From assembly GCF_000960995.1 (NCBI RefSeq), contig NZ_CP009435.1, positions 3,224,001 to 3,288,000 of the forward strand: DNA of 64,000 nucleotides. Direction: 5' to 3'. The notes beneath the pieces were generated by a model. It saw only the letters and a list, made by a program, of their open reading frames with translations, was not told where the DNA came from and ran no database searches. Made by a program: the position numbers and the translations under genes. This DNA is from Burkholderia glumae LMG 2196 = ATCC 33617. GTDB lineage: Bacteria; Pseudomonadota; Gammaproteobacteria; Burkholderiales; Burkholderiaceae. Below, piece after piece: positions 1-8,211 of this stretch (position 1 is its first letter; every line of letters begins with the position of its first letter).

Positions 1-1
1 C

Positions 2-103
2 CTCGACGCTCTCGCCGAGGCCAAGCTCGGGATTCGGGCTGTCGACCGGCGGATCGATGCGTCGCCCGATCGCCCACCGATCCACGTGCTGCGAAAAGCA
101 TGA
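2..103 (+). CDS. Partial hypothetical protein upstream of the integrase (C-terminal 33 codons)
   Basis: One frame is open from the window edge to a TGA at 101-103. That stop overlaps the integrase ATG by four bases (ATGA), a typical translational coupling. The 33 visible codons encode a charged tail (ends HVLRKA) with no recognisable motif. In many integrative elements the gene in this position encodes a small DNA-binding or excisionase-like protein, but nothing seen here proves that. It is supported only by the open frame and the overlap. Confidence 0.4.
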   Translation, partial: LDALAEAKLGIRAVDRRIDASPDRPPIHVLRKA

Positions 104-1236
104 CGCCCCGCCGCCGAAAGAGCCCAGATGGGCTCCCGAGCCGCGTCTACATTCGCGACGGGTCGTTCTATTGGGTCCGGCCGGACAGCAACAAGTGGAT
201 CCGGCTATGCCGCGTCAGCGAGGGCGACGCGCTGATGCTCGAGCGCCTGGCCGCTGAGAAGCGCCAGTTCACGGCGGCCGCCGGTGGCGGCAACCTGCCC
301 AGGCTGGTCGGCGAATTCATGGACACGCACAAGATGCGCTACGCCCCATCCTTCCGCGACGAGTGGGTGCGTCGCGGCGAGGCGGTAATCGAATCGCTCT
401 GCGAGTGGAACGTCGAGCGCGTCGACGCTGGAGCCGTCGAGGACTTCCTCATGAAGAACTGGGCGGACCGGCTGCCAATGCAGCGGGCGATGAAAGCGTG
501 GCTGTCGACGTTCTTCAACTGGATCATCCGCCGGAAGAAACTGATGCAGGTGAACCCCTGCCGCGAGGTCATCGTCAAGAAGCCGAAGGCCCGCGACGTC
601 TACATCCCGGACCGGGATTTCGTCGCCATTCGCGATGCGCTGATGACCTACACCTACACGAAGAACGCCGGCACGCCGAAGGAGAAGACCTTGGTCGGTA
701 AGGTACAGACGGGGCCGATGATGCAGTGCTTCATCGACCTCTGCTACCTGACCTGCCAGCGCTCGACGGACATCCGGCTGCTGCGGTGGGACCAGATCGA
801 CAGGGATGCCGGCGTTATCCACTTCGTGCCGACGAAGACGGAGGATTCGAGCGGCGAGGCCGTGGACTGGCCCCTGACGCCCGATATCGAGGCGGTGCTG
901 GCGCGCGCGAAGCTGCTGGACCCGGCTTTCGGGCAGACCTACGTTATCCGGGACAGGAAAGGCAAACCGAAGACGGATCAGTCGTGCCGCGACGCGTGGG
1001 ACGGGGCGATCGATCGCGTCGCCAAGCTCGACCCGAGCATCGCGGGTAAACCCTACACGATCAAGGATATTCGCGCGAAGGCGCTGACGGACGCGAAGCG
1101 CGCCGGGTATGCAATCGAGGATCTGAGGGTGGCCGGGGCGCACACGGATACTGCGACGACCGAGACCTACCTGAAGGCGCGGGAGGTACCCCGCTCCAAG
1201 GTCGTCCTGCACCTTCCGATGCCGAAATCGGCATAA
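100..1236 (+). CDS. Tyrosine recombinase / phage-type integrase
   Basis: 378 aa, full length for a phage integrase. An N-terminal arm/SAM-like region (about residues 60-160) is followed by a C-terminal catalytic domain. The first catalytic Arg is in the TCQRSTDIRLLRW segment, the beta-hairpin Lys in VPTKTEDS, the second Arg in YTIKDIRAKA, then His and the Tyr nucleophile (about Tyr357) in AGAHTDTATTETYLK. The His of the usual HxxR motif is replaced by Lys (KDIR), a variation also met in other phage integrases. It should catalyse integration into and excision from the adjacent tRNA-Pro. The ATG at 100 overlaps the stop of the upstream frame by four bases. Confidence 0.93.
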   Translation: MTPRRRKSPDGLPSRVYIRDGSFYWVRPDSNKWIRLCRVSEGDALMLERLAAEKRQFTAAAGGGNLPRLVGEFMDTHKMRYAPSFRDEWVRRGEAVIESLCEWNVERVDAGAVEDFLMKNWADRLPMQRAMKAWLSTFFNWIIRRKKLMQVNPCREVIVKKPKARDVYIPDRDFVAIRDALMTYTYTKNAGTPKEKTLVGKVQTGPMMQCFIDLCYLTCQRSTDIRLLRWDQIDRDAGVIHFVPTKTEDSSGEAVDWPLTPDIEAVLARAKLLDPAFGQTYVIRDRKGKPKTDQSCRDAWDGAIDRVAKLDPSIAGKPYTIKDIRAKALTDAKRAGYAIEDLRVAGAHTDTATTETYLKAREVPRSKVVLHLPMPKSA

Positions 1237-1247
1237 CCTGGGCGGCG

Positions 1248-1280
1248 ATATTGGAGAACCTCCAATATGGTCTCCAATAT
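1248..1280. repeat. Clustered 9-bp inverted/direct repeats between integrase and tRNA-Pro
   Basis: ATATTGGAG (1248-1256), its exact reverse complement CTCCAATAT (1260-1268) and a second CTCCAATAT (1272-1280) lie within 33 bp just after the integrase stop. The two direct copies are spaced 12 bp apart. Repeats of this kind flanking an attachment core are often integrase arm-type or excisionase sites. That role is inferred from position only. Confidence 0.5.
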
Positions 1281-1302
1281 GCACAAAAAATAGGCACAAA
1301 CG

Positions 1303-1336
1303 AAAAACCCGCGTCAGCCTTAACTGACGCGGGTTT
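1303..1336 (-). terminator. Rho-independent terminator of tRNA-Pro (possibly bidirectional)
   Basis: A perfect 13-bp stem (1305-1317 paired with 1324-1336, GC-rich AAACCCGCGTCAG arm) has a 6-nt loop. Read on the minus strand it is followed by a short T-run. It begins just beyond the tRNA-Pro 3' end, so it would terminate the leftward tRNA transcript. The T-run on the plus side is short (TTTG), so it may also act on integrase transcription. Confidence 0.8.
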
Positions 1337-1341
1337 GATAC

Positions 1342-1418
<77 letters not shown>

Positions 1419-1430
1419 AGAAAGATCGAG

Positions 1431-1458
1431 AGTATATCAGACAGTTTGTTCGGGTAAA
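1431..1458 (-). promoter_or_regulatory. Sigma70-type promoter for tRNA-Pro
   Basis: On the minus strand a -35-like TTTACC (1453-1458) and a -10 TATACT (1431-1436) are separated by 16 bp. The -10 ends 12 bp before the mature tRNA 5' end. The rest of 1459-1720 shows no gene that I can support. It is a lower-GC non-coding stretch preceding the DUF2917-like gene. Confidence 0.6.
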
Positions 1459-1720
1459 ACCGTCCCGACGCAATTTTTTGCATGGCTTTTCCGCAAGCCT
1501 TGCTGCCGATGCGAATTCCGGCCCAAGCCGCGATGCGTCGTGCCGACGCGCCGCTCGACAACCTCCGCCATGGGACGGCCGGCTCGGGCCTGTCGCCCTG
1601 TCTGCATCGCCCCGCCGCGCTGTATGGGAAAAAATCGGTGCTTTGTGCTGCTGTTTTCACCGCGACGCAAACGATAACCTGCGTCGCACGGGTCATCGAG
1701 CCCGTCACCCAGGAGTCAAC

Positions 1721-2101
1721 ATGAAAACGCATGCATCCGGCACACGGCAGGAGTCGGCCACCTCGGAAGTCCGGCTTCACCATCGCCAGTCGCTGATCGT
1801 CGCGCTGCCTCGCGGCACGCGGCTGGTGGTCGCCGAGGGCGCCGCGCAGTTGGCGTTCCCCGACCCGACGCTCGACTGGCTGGGCACGGCGGTGCCCACG
1901 ATGCGGCTCATGCTGCACGAAGGCGACACGCACCAGATCGAACAGCCCTGCCATGTCGCGCTGTCCGGCATCCGCTCCGGCATGACCACGCTGCACCTCG
2001 AAGCGCCGGTCAAGCCGGGCCTGATGGCTCGGGTGCGCGCCTGGTTCGCGCGCAACGCTAACCAGGCGCGCACCGGCGCGGTGTCCCCCAAGGGGCACTG
2101 A
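1721..2101 (+). CDS. DUF2917-like small protein
   Basis: 126 aa. The ATG at 1721 follows an AGGAG (1711-1715), which is why this internal start is preferred to the upstream reading frame that runs back through the tRNA. The central part (about residues 20-90) looks like a single cupin-like/DUF2917 beta domain: a run beginning SLIVALPRGTRLVVAEG followed by a glycine-rich strand. These proteins are common in Burkholderia and have no assigned biochemical role. No signal peptide or membrane segment is visible. The C-terminus is basic (RVRAWFARNANQARTG). The family assignment is tentative. Confidence 0.65.
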   Translation: MKTHASGTRQESATSEVRLHHRQSLIVALPRGTRLVVAEGAAQLAFPDPTLDWLGTAVPTMRLMLHEGDTHQIEQPCHVALSGIRSGMTTLHLEAPVKPGLMARVRAWFARNANQARTGAVSPKGH

Positions 2102-2122
2102 GCCGCGCCGCCCTGCCCCGCC

Positions 2123-2758
2123 TCAGTCGCGCTTCTGCTTCACCCACTGCTGCACGCTCGGCCTCGCCCACTGCCGCTCGACGTAGCGCAGCACCTTCGG
2201 CGGCACCGGGTCGCCGCACGCCACCAGCCGGTTCAGCATCAGCGCGAAATCGGTGTCGGCGATGCACCAGTCGCCGAACACGCCGTAGCGCTCGTCGTCG
2301 ATCAGTCGATCGGCCGCCGACAGCAGCTTCTCGCACGCCAGCTGCGCCGCCTCGCCCAGCGGCTTCACCGGCTCCGGAAAATAGATCCGGTCGGCCTGCC
2401 GCTCGCTCTTGAGCGGCATGAAGTCGCTGCGGATCCACGCCTGTAGCTGCCGAGCGAGCGCGCGCGTCTCGCGGTCGGCCGGCAGGACGGCCGCGTAGTG
2501 CGGCGCCGGATAGACCTCGTCGAGATACTCGGCGATCGCCGACGATTCCGACAGCGTGAAGCGGTCGTGCTGCAGGGTCGGCACGCGGCGCGTCAGCGAC
2601 ACCTCTCGATAGGCCGAGCCGTGTTGCTGCTTGCTCTTCAGATCGACGGTGCGAATCTCGAAGTCGAGACCTTTTTCCTTCAGCACGACGAAGGCGGACA
2701 TCGCGAAGGCGCTGACATAGTCGGCGCCGACATACAGCGTGATCGGTTTCTGGCTCAT
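2123..2758 (-). CDS. yfcF: Glutathione S-transferase, YfcF type
   Basis: 211 aa with an N-terminal thioredoxin-fold GST domain (about 1-85) and a C-terminal helical domain. The segments VLKEKGLDFEIRTVDL, RRVPTLQ and LSESSAIAEYLDE and the later GDWCIADTDFALMLNRLV closely follow E. coli YfcF. It is expected to be cytosolic and to use glutathione in peroxide or electrophile detoxification. The start at 2758 gives the typical MSQKPITLYV beginning; the reading frame continues upstream without a better start. It lies 149 bp downstream of the MFS gene of the operon to the right and may be read from its own promoter. Membership of that operon is uncertain. Confidence 0.88.
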   Translation of the reverse strand: MSQKPITLYVGADYVSAFAMSAFVVLKEKGLDFEIRTVDLKSKQQHGSAYREVSLTRRVPTLQHDRFTLSESSAIAEYLDEVYPAPHYAAVLPADRETRALARQLQAWIRSDFMPLKSERQADRIYFPEPVKPLGEAAQLACEKLLSAADRLIDDERYGVFGDWCIADTDFALMLNRLVACGDPVPPKVLRYVERQWARPSVQQWVKQKRD

Positions 2759-2907
2759 GGTGTTTCCTGATCTGTGTCGGCCGGCACGGGCCGGCCGACG
2801 TTCTGAATGAATGATTGAAGCGTCTTGGAATCGATTGACGCGTGTTCCGGCGGCACCTGGCGCGGGCGCGGGCCGGAGCCGACGCGCACCGGCCATGCCG
2901 CATGGGT

Positions 2908-4164
2908 TCAGCCGTTTACGCGCGCCAGTTCGGCCTTCGAGGCGCCGCGCCACAGCACGACGATCCCGGCCAGCAGCAACAGCGACAGTGCGCTCCAGGC
3001 CACGCCATAGCTGGCCTGATCGACCACCACGCCGAAGAGGGGCGGCACCACGCTGATCGCGACCATGTTCAGCGTCATCGAGAAGCTGATGGTGGAGGCG
3101 ACCACGGTCTTCGGCGCCATTTCTGCGATCTGCAGCAGATAGAGCGGATACCAGCCCACGCCGAACAGCCCGAGCACGCAGAAGATCGCGGTCAGTACGG
3201 CGTTCGAGGTGCCCACCGGCAACAGCAGCAACGCGATCGTCGCGGCGATGCAGATCGCCATGCTGGCGCCGAGCGAGCGCACCCGGCGGTTGGGCCAGAA
3301 GCGGTCGCTGATCCAGGCAAGGCCGACCCGCCCGGCGATGCCGAGCCACTGCGAGATCGAGAACAGCAGCGCGGCGGCCACCACCGAGTAATGGAAGCGC
3401 GCAGCGATGAACGGAATCGCATGGGTGGCGAACGTGTACTGGAACGTGACCATCGCGGCCCCGGCCAGCATGACGGGCCATAGGGCGGAATAGCCGGCCA
3501 CCAGCTTCACGGCCTTGAGCAGGTTCGGCGGCGCGGCGGGCGGCGCGCCGGGAATGTTGCGCTCGTCACGATGCAGCAGTCCGAACAATATTCCTCCCGC
3601 GATGCCGATCGCCCCCTGCAGCATCAGCGCGGCACGCCAGCTGTAGGTGGCGGCCATGAGCGGCAGCACCATCGCGGCGAGCGCGGTGCCGAGCGGCAGC
3701 CCCGCCTGCCGCACGCCGGTGGCCATGCCACGCTCGTTGGGCGGGAACCAGCGCACGATGGCGCGCGTGCCGCCCGGCTGCACCGAGGCATACGAGGTGC
3801 CCACCAGCACGAAGAACAGCAGCAGCACGAGATAGCTCGGCGACACCACCGCCCCGGCCAGCGCCGAAAGCCCCATCGTCACCATCGTGAACGCGACCAC
3901 GTAGCGTTCGCCGAAGCGGTCGATCAGCCAGCCCAGCATCAGCATGGTCACGACCTGCCCGCCGTTGAGCGCCGATACCGACAGCGCCCCGGCCCCCTCG
4001 GACAGATGGAACGCCGTCTGCAGCGACGGGATCAGCGTGTAGATGCCCTGCGCGGTGATCGAGGCCGTGGTCTGGGCCAGCGCCGCGACGCCCAGCACGA
4101 TCCATCGGTATCGGTCGCCGCGGCCTTGCGCCAGGTTGCCGGAAGGAAGATTCGTTGCGCTCAT
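2908..4164 (-). CDS. MFS transporter (last gene of the KamA/AurF operon)
   Basis: 418 aa with twelve predicted hydrophobic segments. The MFS loop signature between TM2 and TM3 reads GWLIDRFGERYVV, and the second half has the matching SDRFWPNRRVRSL loop. The start codon overlaps the stop of the cupin gene by four bases (ATGA), so it is translationally coupled to the operon. In this position it is most likely the exporter (or importer of a precursor) for the product of the upstream enzymes. The substrate cannot be told from the sequence. Confidence 0.9.
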   Translation of the reverse strand: MSATNLPSGNLAQGRGDRYRWIVLGVAALAQTTASITAQGIYTLIPSLQTAFHLSEGAGALSVSALNGGQVVTMLMLGWLIDRFGERYVVAFTMVTMGLSALAGAVVSPSYLVLLLFFVLVGTSYASVQPGGTRAIVRWFPPNERGMATGVRQAGLPLGTALAAMVLPLMAATYSWRAALMLQGAIGIAGGILFGLLHRDERNIPGAPPAAPPNLLKAVKLVAGYSALWPVMLAGAAMVTFQYTFATHAIPFIAARFHYSVVAAALLFSISQWLGIAGRVGLAWISDRFWPNRRVRSLGASMAICIAATIALLLLPVGTSNAVLTAIFCVLGLFGVGWYPLYLLQIAEMAPKTVVASTISFSMTLNMVAISVVPPLFGVVVDQASYGVAWSALSLLLLAGIVVLWRGASKAELARVNG

Positions 4165-4700
4165 GGATGAGACCCTGTCGAGGTAGCTGCTCCGGCAGGC
4201 GAGACCGCCGGTACGTCGTCGGAATCGGTCGGCTCCTGGGCCATCAGGTTGCCGAGCCGCGTCTGTTGCGGCAGGTTGCTCATGCTGAACAAAATGAGCG
4301 CCGCCGCTTTATCACTCTGGAACGCATGCTCGCACCAAGCGGGCACCAGCAGCAAGTCGCGCGTGGCAAGTTCCACCGCCTCGCCGGTGGCGCCGAGATA
4401 GGCCGTGCCGCTGCCCGACTGCACCACGAACAGATGCCACCATGCATGCGCATGCGGCCGCGTGGACGCGCCGGCCTGCACCACCTGCACGTTGACGGCC
4501 ATGCCGGGCAGAATCTCGCAGCCGGCGGCCGCGCCGTCCGCACTCAGCGTGAAGGTGCCGCGCTCGCCGTGCGCGCAGCCGGCGAGCCGCGCCGCGATCG
4601 CAGCCCACGACCATGCCACCGCACCCGGCTCGACCTCGGTGAAATGCGCGCGATACCGCTGATAATCGAACAGTTGCCCTCGGGTCACGATATCGGCCAT
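4161..4700 (-). CDS. Cupin-domain protein
   Basis: 179 aa with a single cupin barrel in the second half. The metal-site motif 1 region reads THPHAHAWWHLFVVQSG-like (residues HAHAWWH seen directly after ASTRP), and motif 2 is ELATRDLLLVPAWCEHAFQ with the distal His. The many His residues suggest a mononuclear metal site. It starts 1 bp after the MBL hydrolase gene and overlaps the MFS gene, so it belongs to the operon. It could be a small oxygenase, isomerase or binding protein acting on the pathway intermediate. Cupins fused to MetRS-like domains make N-N bonds elsewhere, but no such fusion is present here. The function is not assignable. Confidence 0.75.
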   Translation of the reverse strand: MADIVTRGQLFDYQRYRAHFTEVEPGAVAWSWAAIAARLAGCAHGERGTFTLSADGAAAGCEILPGMAVNVQVVQAGASTRPHAHAWWHLFVVQSGSGTAYLGATGEAVELATRDLLLVPAWCEHAFQSDKAAALILFSMSNLPQQTRLGNLMAQEPTDSDDVPAVSPAGAATSTGSHP

Positions 4701-4701
4701 C

Positions 4702-5574
4702 TCAGCCCTCCTTGCGTGTTGCCCGCACGGCCTTGCCCGGCAACGGGTCCTCGTGCAGGCAAAAGGTGTGCGGATCGCCGCGAAAGTGCGGGAACACGCT
4801 CGCGACGAGCGGATCGTGGCCGGGAATCACGTGGTCGGGACCGTCGGCGAGCGCGTCGATGGTCTCGAACGCGTCGAGTACCTTCGCCAGGTCGTGCAGG
4901 ATCGGGAACGCGAGCCGGCCGCGCACGTTGGCCCACAGGTGGGCGGCGTCGGCCGCCAGCACGACATGGCCGCGCCGCGTCGCGACGCGCACCACCTGGC
5001 TGCCGGGCGTATGCCCGCCCACCAGGCACATCTCGATGCCGGGGGCGAACTCGGTGTTGCCTTCATGCACGACGAGCCGGCCGTCGTAGAGGATGCCCAC
5101 GGCCTGCAGCACGTCCTCGCGATCGTAGATCTTGCGCAGCGCCGGGTGGCGCATCTCGGTGCCGGTGCAGAAGCGCAGCTCGGCGCCCTGCAGGTGGACG
5201 CGCGCGTTGGGGAACAGGTCCAGATTGCCGGCATGGTCCCAGTGCAGATGCGTGATGATCACGTCGGTCACGCTGGACGGATCGATGTCGAGGCCGGCCA
5301 GCGCCTCGCCGACCGAGCGCATCATCTGACGCTCGCGGCGCACGCCGGTGGAGATCGGGAACGCCGTGTCGACGATCACGGTCCGGTTGGCGTCGCGCAC
5401 CACCCAGAAGAAGTAGTCGAGCGGCATCGAGGCGTCGGGCGGCCCGCAGCACGCGTCGAAGAAGAAGTTTTCGCGCGCGGTGCGTTGCGCGTTACTGCCG
5501 ATGCGAAGCGCGTAGACCTCGTAGAGCGGCGGCGTCGGGGCAGGCATCTGAGAAATCCCTGAAGCTGGTTGCAT
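4702..5574 (-). CDS. Metallo-beta-lactamase fold hydrolase (AHL-lactonase-like family)
   Basis: 290 aa from the ATG at 5574; a second ATG at 5547 would give 281 aa. The di-zinc motif HxHxDH is present as THLHWDHAGN (His109, His111, Asp113, His114), with further ligands in VGGHTPGSQ, LAADAAH and the distal VIPGHDPL. This is the arrangement of AttM/AiiA-like lactonases and related quorum-quenching or ester hydrolases. Its place inside a biosynthesis-like operon suggests hydrolysis of a lactone, ester or thioester intermediate, or self-protection, rather than general AHL degradation. That last step is inference. Confidence 0.85.
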   Translation of the reverse strand: MQPASGISQMPAPTPPLYEVYALRIGSNAQRTARENFFFDACCGPPDASMPLDYFFWVVRDANRTVIVDTAFPISTGVRRERQMMRSVGEALAGLDIDPSSVTDVIITHLHWDHAGNLDLFPNARVHLQGAELRFCTGTEMRHPALRKIYDREDVLQAVGILYDGRLVVHEGNTEFAPGIEMCLVGGHTPGSQVVRVATRRGHVVLAADAAHLWANVRGRLAFPILHDLAKVLDAFETIDALADGPDHVIPGHDPLVASVFPHFRGDPHTFCLHEDPLPGKAVRATRKEG

Positions 5575-5603
5575 GATGGACCTCGGGGGCTGGCGGGCGG
5601 CGC

Positions 5604-6539
5604 TCAATGGGCGATCCGCGTGGTGCCGGCGAACTCGAAATCGAGTTGCCCGAGGATGCCGAGCTCGTCGGCGAGCCGGTGCAGCCCGCTGTAGTCGCGG
5701 GTCAGCGTGTTGCCGCTGCCGGGCTGGCGGCACTCGCGCACGATCTGCGCGCCGTTCGGCACGCCGAGCTGGCGCAGGATCGCCTCCCACATCGAGAAAT
5801 CCTGCGCCACGAAGGCACGCAGCGCGACCGGCAGCGTCTCGATGAAGAACGCCTTCTGCTTCGCGTTCAGGCGGTGGAACACCACCTTGCTGATCTCGCC
5901 GAGCGTCTTGCTGTGCGCATACTCGTCGCGGTTGTGGAGCTGCGCGACGCTGCGGTTCTGCGGCTGGATCGTCTCGTCGTCGGCGAGGATGTCGAGGAAC
6001 GCGTTGACGCTGATCTCGGCCACCGTCGCGAACACCACGGCGGCGAGCTGGCGTTGCCACGGCTCGGCGAGCGTCGCCTTCAGTGCCTCGAGCTCGCGGT
6101 AGGTGACCGACATCGGCAGTTCCATGTCGATCGTGATGGCGCGCTGCGCGCGGGTACGCTGGATCGCGCTCAGGTGCATCAGCGTGTGGTAGTGCTCGTC
6201 GATCAGCGTCTGCCGCACCGACTCGGTGAACACCCAGTCGTCGCCGGCCAGGATCTCGCTGGCCAGATAGTTCAGCGCAGGATTCACGACCAGGTCCTCG
6301 GCAGCCACCGTGCGGCGGTTGTAGCCGATCCAGCCCCAGGTCAGGATCGCCTGCCGCAGCGGATCGTCGAGCCGCTGGATGGCGTCGTGCGTGAAGAACG
6401 GCACCAGCGCGGCCGGATAGTCGGCGCGCGTCGGGTCGAACTCGCCCTCGACACGGAATTTCGCCATGTCGCAGACGGTCGCGCGGCGCGGCCAGGCATG
6501 GTTCAGTTGCGTGAGCAACTTCGTGTTGGTGATGGTCAT
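5604..6539 (-). CDS. AurF-like di-iron N-oxygenase
   Basis: 311 aa, the size of p-aminobenzoate N-oxygenase AurF (about 336 aa). All seven metal-ligand positions known for AurF have counterparts: Glu81, Glu115 and His118 (DEHYHTLMH), Glu175 (VAEISVNAF), His202, Glu206 and His209 (LHNRDEYAHS). Spacing is conserved except for a one-residue shift near the first Glu. Family members oxidise primary amines to hydroxylamine, nitroso or nitro groups. Here the amine is probably an amino-acid derivative made by the neighbouring aminomutase or aminotransferase. It lies 9 bp downstream of the TauD-like gene and 29 bp before the hydrolase gene. The exact substrate and oxidation state are unknown. Confidence 0.88.
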   Translation of the reverse strand: MTITNTKLLTQLNHAWPRRATVCDMAKFRVEGEFDPTRADYPAALVPFFTHDAIQRLDDPLRQAILTWGWIGYNRRTVAAEDLVVNPALNYLASEILAGDDWVFTESVRQTLIDEHYHTLMHLSAIQRTRAQRAITIDMELPMSVTYRELEALKATLAEPWQRQLAAVVFATVAEISVNAFLDILADDETIQPQNRSVAQLHNRDEYAHSKTLGEISKVVFHRLNAKQKAFFIETLPVALRAFVAQDFSMWEAILRQLGVPNGAQIVRECRQPGSGNTLTRDYSGLHRLADELGILGQLDFEFAGTTRIAH

Positions 6540-6548
6540 CGAGATTCC

Positions 6549-7313
6549 TCAGTGTGCGGTTTGCAGCCAGTAGCGCGTCAGGTGGCGCTCGGGGTCGGTG
6601 AACGTGCTGCGCGCGTGGATCAGCCGGTGGTTGTCCCAGATCAGCAGGTGGCCGTCCGGGATCAGCACCGGCACGGCGTCCGCTTCGAAATACGCCTGCG
6701 CCAGCTTCGCGAGACGCGCGAGCGGCGTGTCGGCGCCCTCGCCGCTCGGCGCGCGTTCGAGCGCGTCCTCCGACGGATTGACGTCGCCGTACAGGAACTG
6801 GTTGTAGCTGAAGCGAAACACCGGCCGCTCGCCGTCGCGGCTCATGATCGGCACCGTCAGCGTCTGGCGCGAGCGGGTGCCCGGCACCAGCGTGGCCGCG
6901 AACGTGACGGGCACCTCGCTCACGAAGCGCTGCAGCTCCGGAGGCAGCGAGCGGCAGAACGCGAGGCCGTCCGCGAGCCGCGTATGCCCCTGCCCGCAGC
7001 GCGCCTGGCGATGGCAGTGCAGCGCCAGATAGCGCGGCGGCGGCGCGCCGACCGGCACCTCGGTATGCGGACCGATGCCGTTGCGGCTCTGCGAATACGG
7101 CACCTTCTCGAAGCCGGGCTTGACCCTCACCTCCCAGGTGTCCTGGCCGTTGTATTGCGGCACGATCGTGCCGAAGCGCGCGAGCGTCTCGCGCACGCCG
7201 GCGCCGAACGCCTGCGGCGGCAGCACGGTCCAGCCCTGGCGGTCCAGCTCCGCGCGCGCGGTGTCGAGCAGCAGGGCGGCGTCGTTGAGGTCGATGTCGA
7301 GCGTGTCAGGCAT
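6549..7313 (-). CDS. TauD/TfdA-like Fe(II)/2-oxoglutarate oxygenase
   Basis: 254 aa. The facial triad is visible as His83-x-Glu85 (GPHTEVP) and His233 (HRLIHARS); Arg247 (HLTRYW) is placed to bind 2-oxoglutarate. The family norm is HxD or HxE, so the site appears complete. It would hydroxylate, desaturate or otherwise oxidise a substrate with succinate and CO2 as co-products. Its start overlaps the aminotransferase stop by 8 bp and it ends 9 bp before the AurF-like gene, so the two oxygenases are co-expressed. Some TauD-like enzymes form isonitriles or cleave C-C bonds in N-oxygenated natural-product pathways, but no such specificity can be read from the sequence. Confidence 0.85.
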   Translation of the reverse strand: MPDTLDIDLNDAALLLDTARAELDRQGWTVLPPQAFGAGVRETLARFGTIVPQYNGQDTWEVRVKPGFEKVPYSQSRNGIGPHTEVPVGAPPPRYLALHCHRQARCGQGHTRLADGLAFCRSLPPELQRFVSEVPVTFAATLVPGTRSRQTLTVPIMSRDGERPVFRFSYNQFLYGDVNPSEDALERAPSGEGADTPLARLAKLAQAYFEADAVPVLIPDGHLLIWDNHRLIHARSTFTDPERHLTRYWLQTAH

Positions 7314-8211
7314 GGATCGCGACTCCTGCGGGTTGACGGACCAGCGCCGAATAGGCGGCCATCAGGTCGAACGTGATGGCCGACGGCGTGAATGCGTGCG
7401 CGTCGATGCGGCCGACCGGGCAGACCTCGGCCGCCGTGCCGGTCAGGAAGCACTCGCTGAAGCTGCCGAGTTCTTCCGGCAGGACGGTGCGCTCGATCAC
7501 CCTCAGGCCGCGCTCGCGCGCGAGCCCGATCACGGTCTGCCGCGTGATGCCGTCGAGGAAACAGTCGGGCACCGGCGTGTGCAGCACGCCGTCGCGCACG
7601 AAGAACACGTTCGCGCTGGTCGCCTCGGCGACGTGGCCGCGCCAGTCGAGCATCAGCGCGTCGTGGAAGCCGTGTTCCTCGGCGTGGTGCTTGCAGAGCG
7701 TGGCGATCATGTAATGACTCGACGCCTTCGCCGCGAACGGGCTCGCCGAGGGCGGCGGGCGCCGCCAGACGGCGGTCTCGAGCGTGATGCCACGCTGTTT
7801 CGCCGCGGGATCGAAGTAGCTCGGCCAGCTCCAGCAGGCGATCGCGACGTGGATGCGGCTCGCGCGCGCCGAAGTCGAGATCTGCTCCGAGCCGCGCCAT
7901 GCCACCGGGCGCACGTAGCCCTCGACGATGCCGTTGCGCTCGATCAGCTCGGCGGTGGCCGCCTCGATCTGCTCGGGCGTGTATGGCAGCGCGAAGTCGA
8001 GCGTGCGCGCGGAGCGGTAGAGCCGCTCGGTATGCTCGCGCAGGCGGAACACTTGCCCCGCGTAGACGCGCTCGCCTTCATAGACACAGCTCGCGTAGTG
8101 CAGGCCATGCGTGAGCACGTGAATCTTGGCGTGCTTCCACTCGACGAATTCGCCGTCGAACCAGATCTGGCCGTCGCGCTGATCGAACGGCAGGGTGTGG
8201 GGGGATGTCAT
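7306..8211 (-). CDS. Class IV (branched-chain type) aminotransferase
   Basis: 301 aa, normal for IlvE-type fold-IV PLP enzymes. Family segments are IWFDGEFVEWKHAKIHVLTHGLHY, the Arg/Tyr pair of the phosphate site, the PLP lysine in PFAAKASSHYM, EATSANVFFV, and DGITRQTVIGLA near the end. The ATG at 8211 overlaps the dehydrogenase stop by four bases. In a housekeeping setting this would be ilvE. Inside this operon it more likely donates or removes the amino group of a pathway intermediate. The start is preceded by GGAGA-type sequence (complement of TCTCC at 8216-8220). Confidence 0.9.
   Translation of the reverse strand: MTSPHTLPFDQRDGQIWFDGEFVEWKHAKIHVLTHGLHYASCVYEGERVYAGQVFRLREHTERLYRSARTLDFALPYTPEQIEAATAELIERNGIVEGYVRPVAWRGSEQISTSARASRIHVAIACWSWPSYFDPAAKQRGITLETAVWRRPPPSASPFAAKASSHYMIATLCKHHAEEHGFHDALMLDWRGHVAEATSANVFFVRDGVLHTPVPDCFLDGITRQTVIGLARERGLRVIERTVLPEELGSFSECFLTGTAAEVCPVGRIDAHAFTPSAITFDLMAAYSALVRQPAGVAIHA

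Noticed and set aside
2776..2799. A 9-bp GC hairpin upstream of yfcF as an operon terminator
   Set aside because: No T-run on either side; it may be structural but is not a convincing intrinsic terminator.
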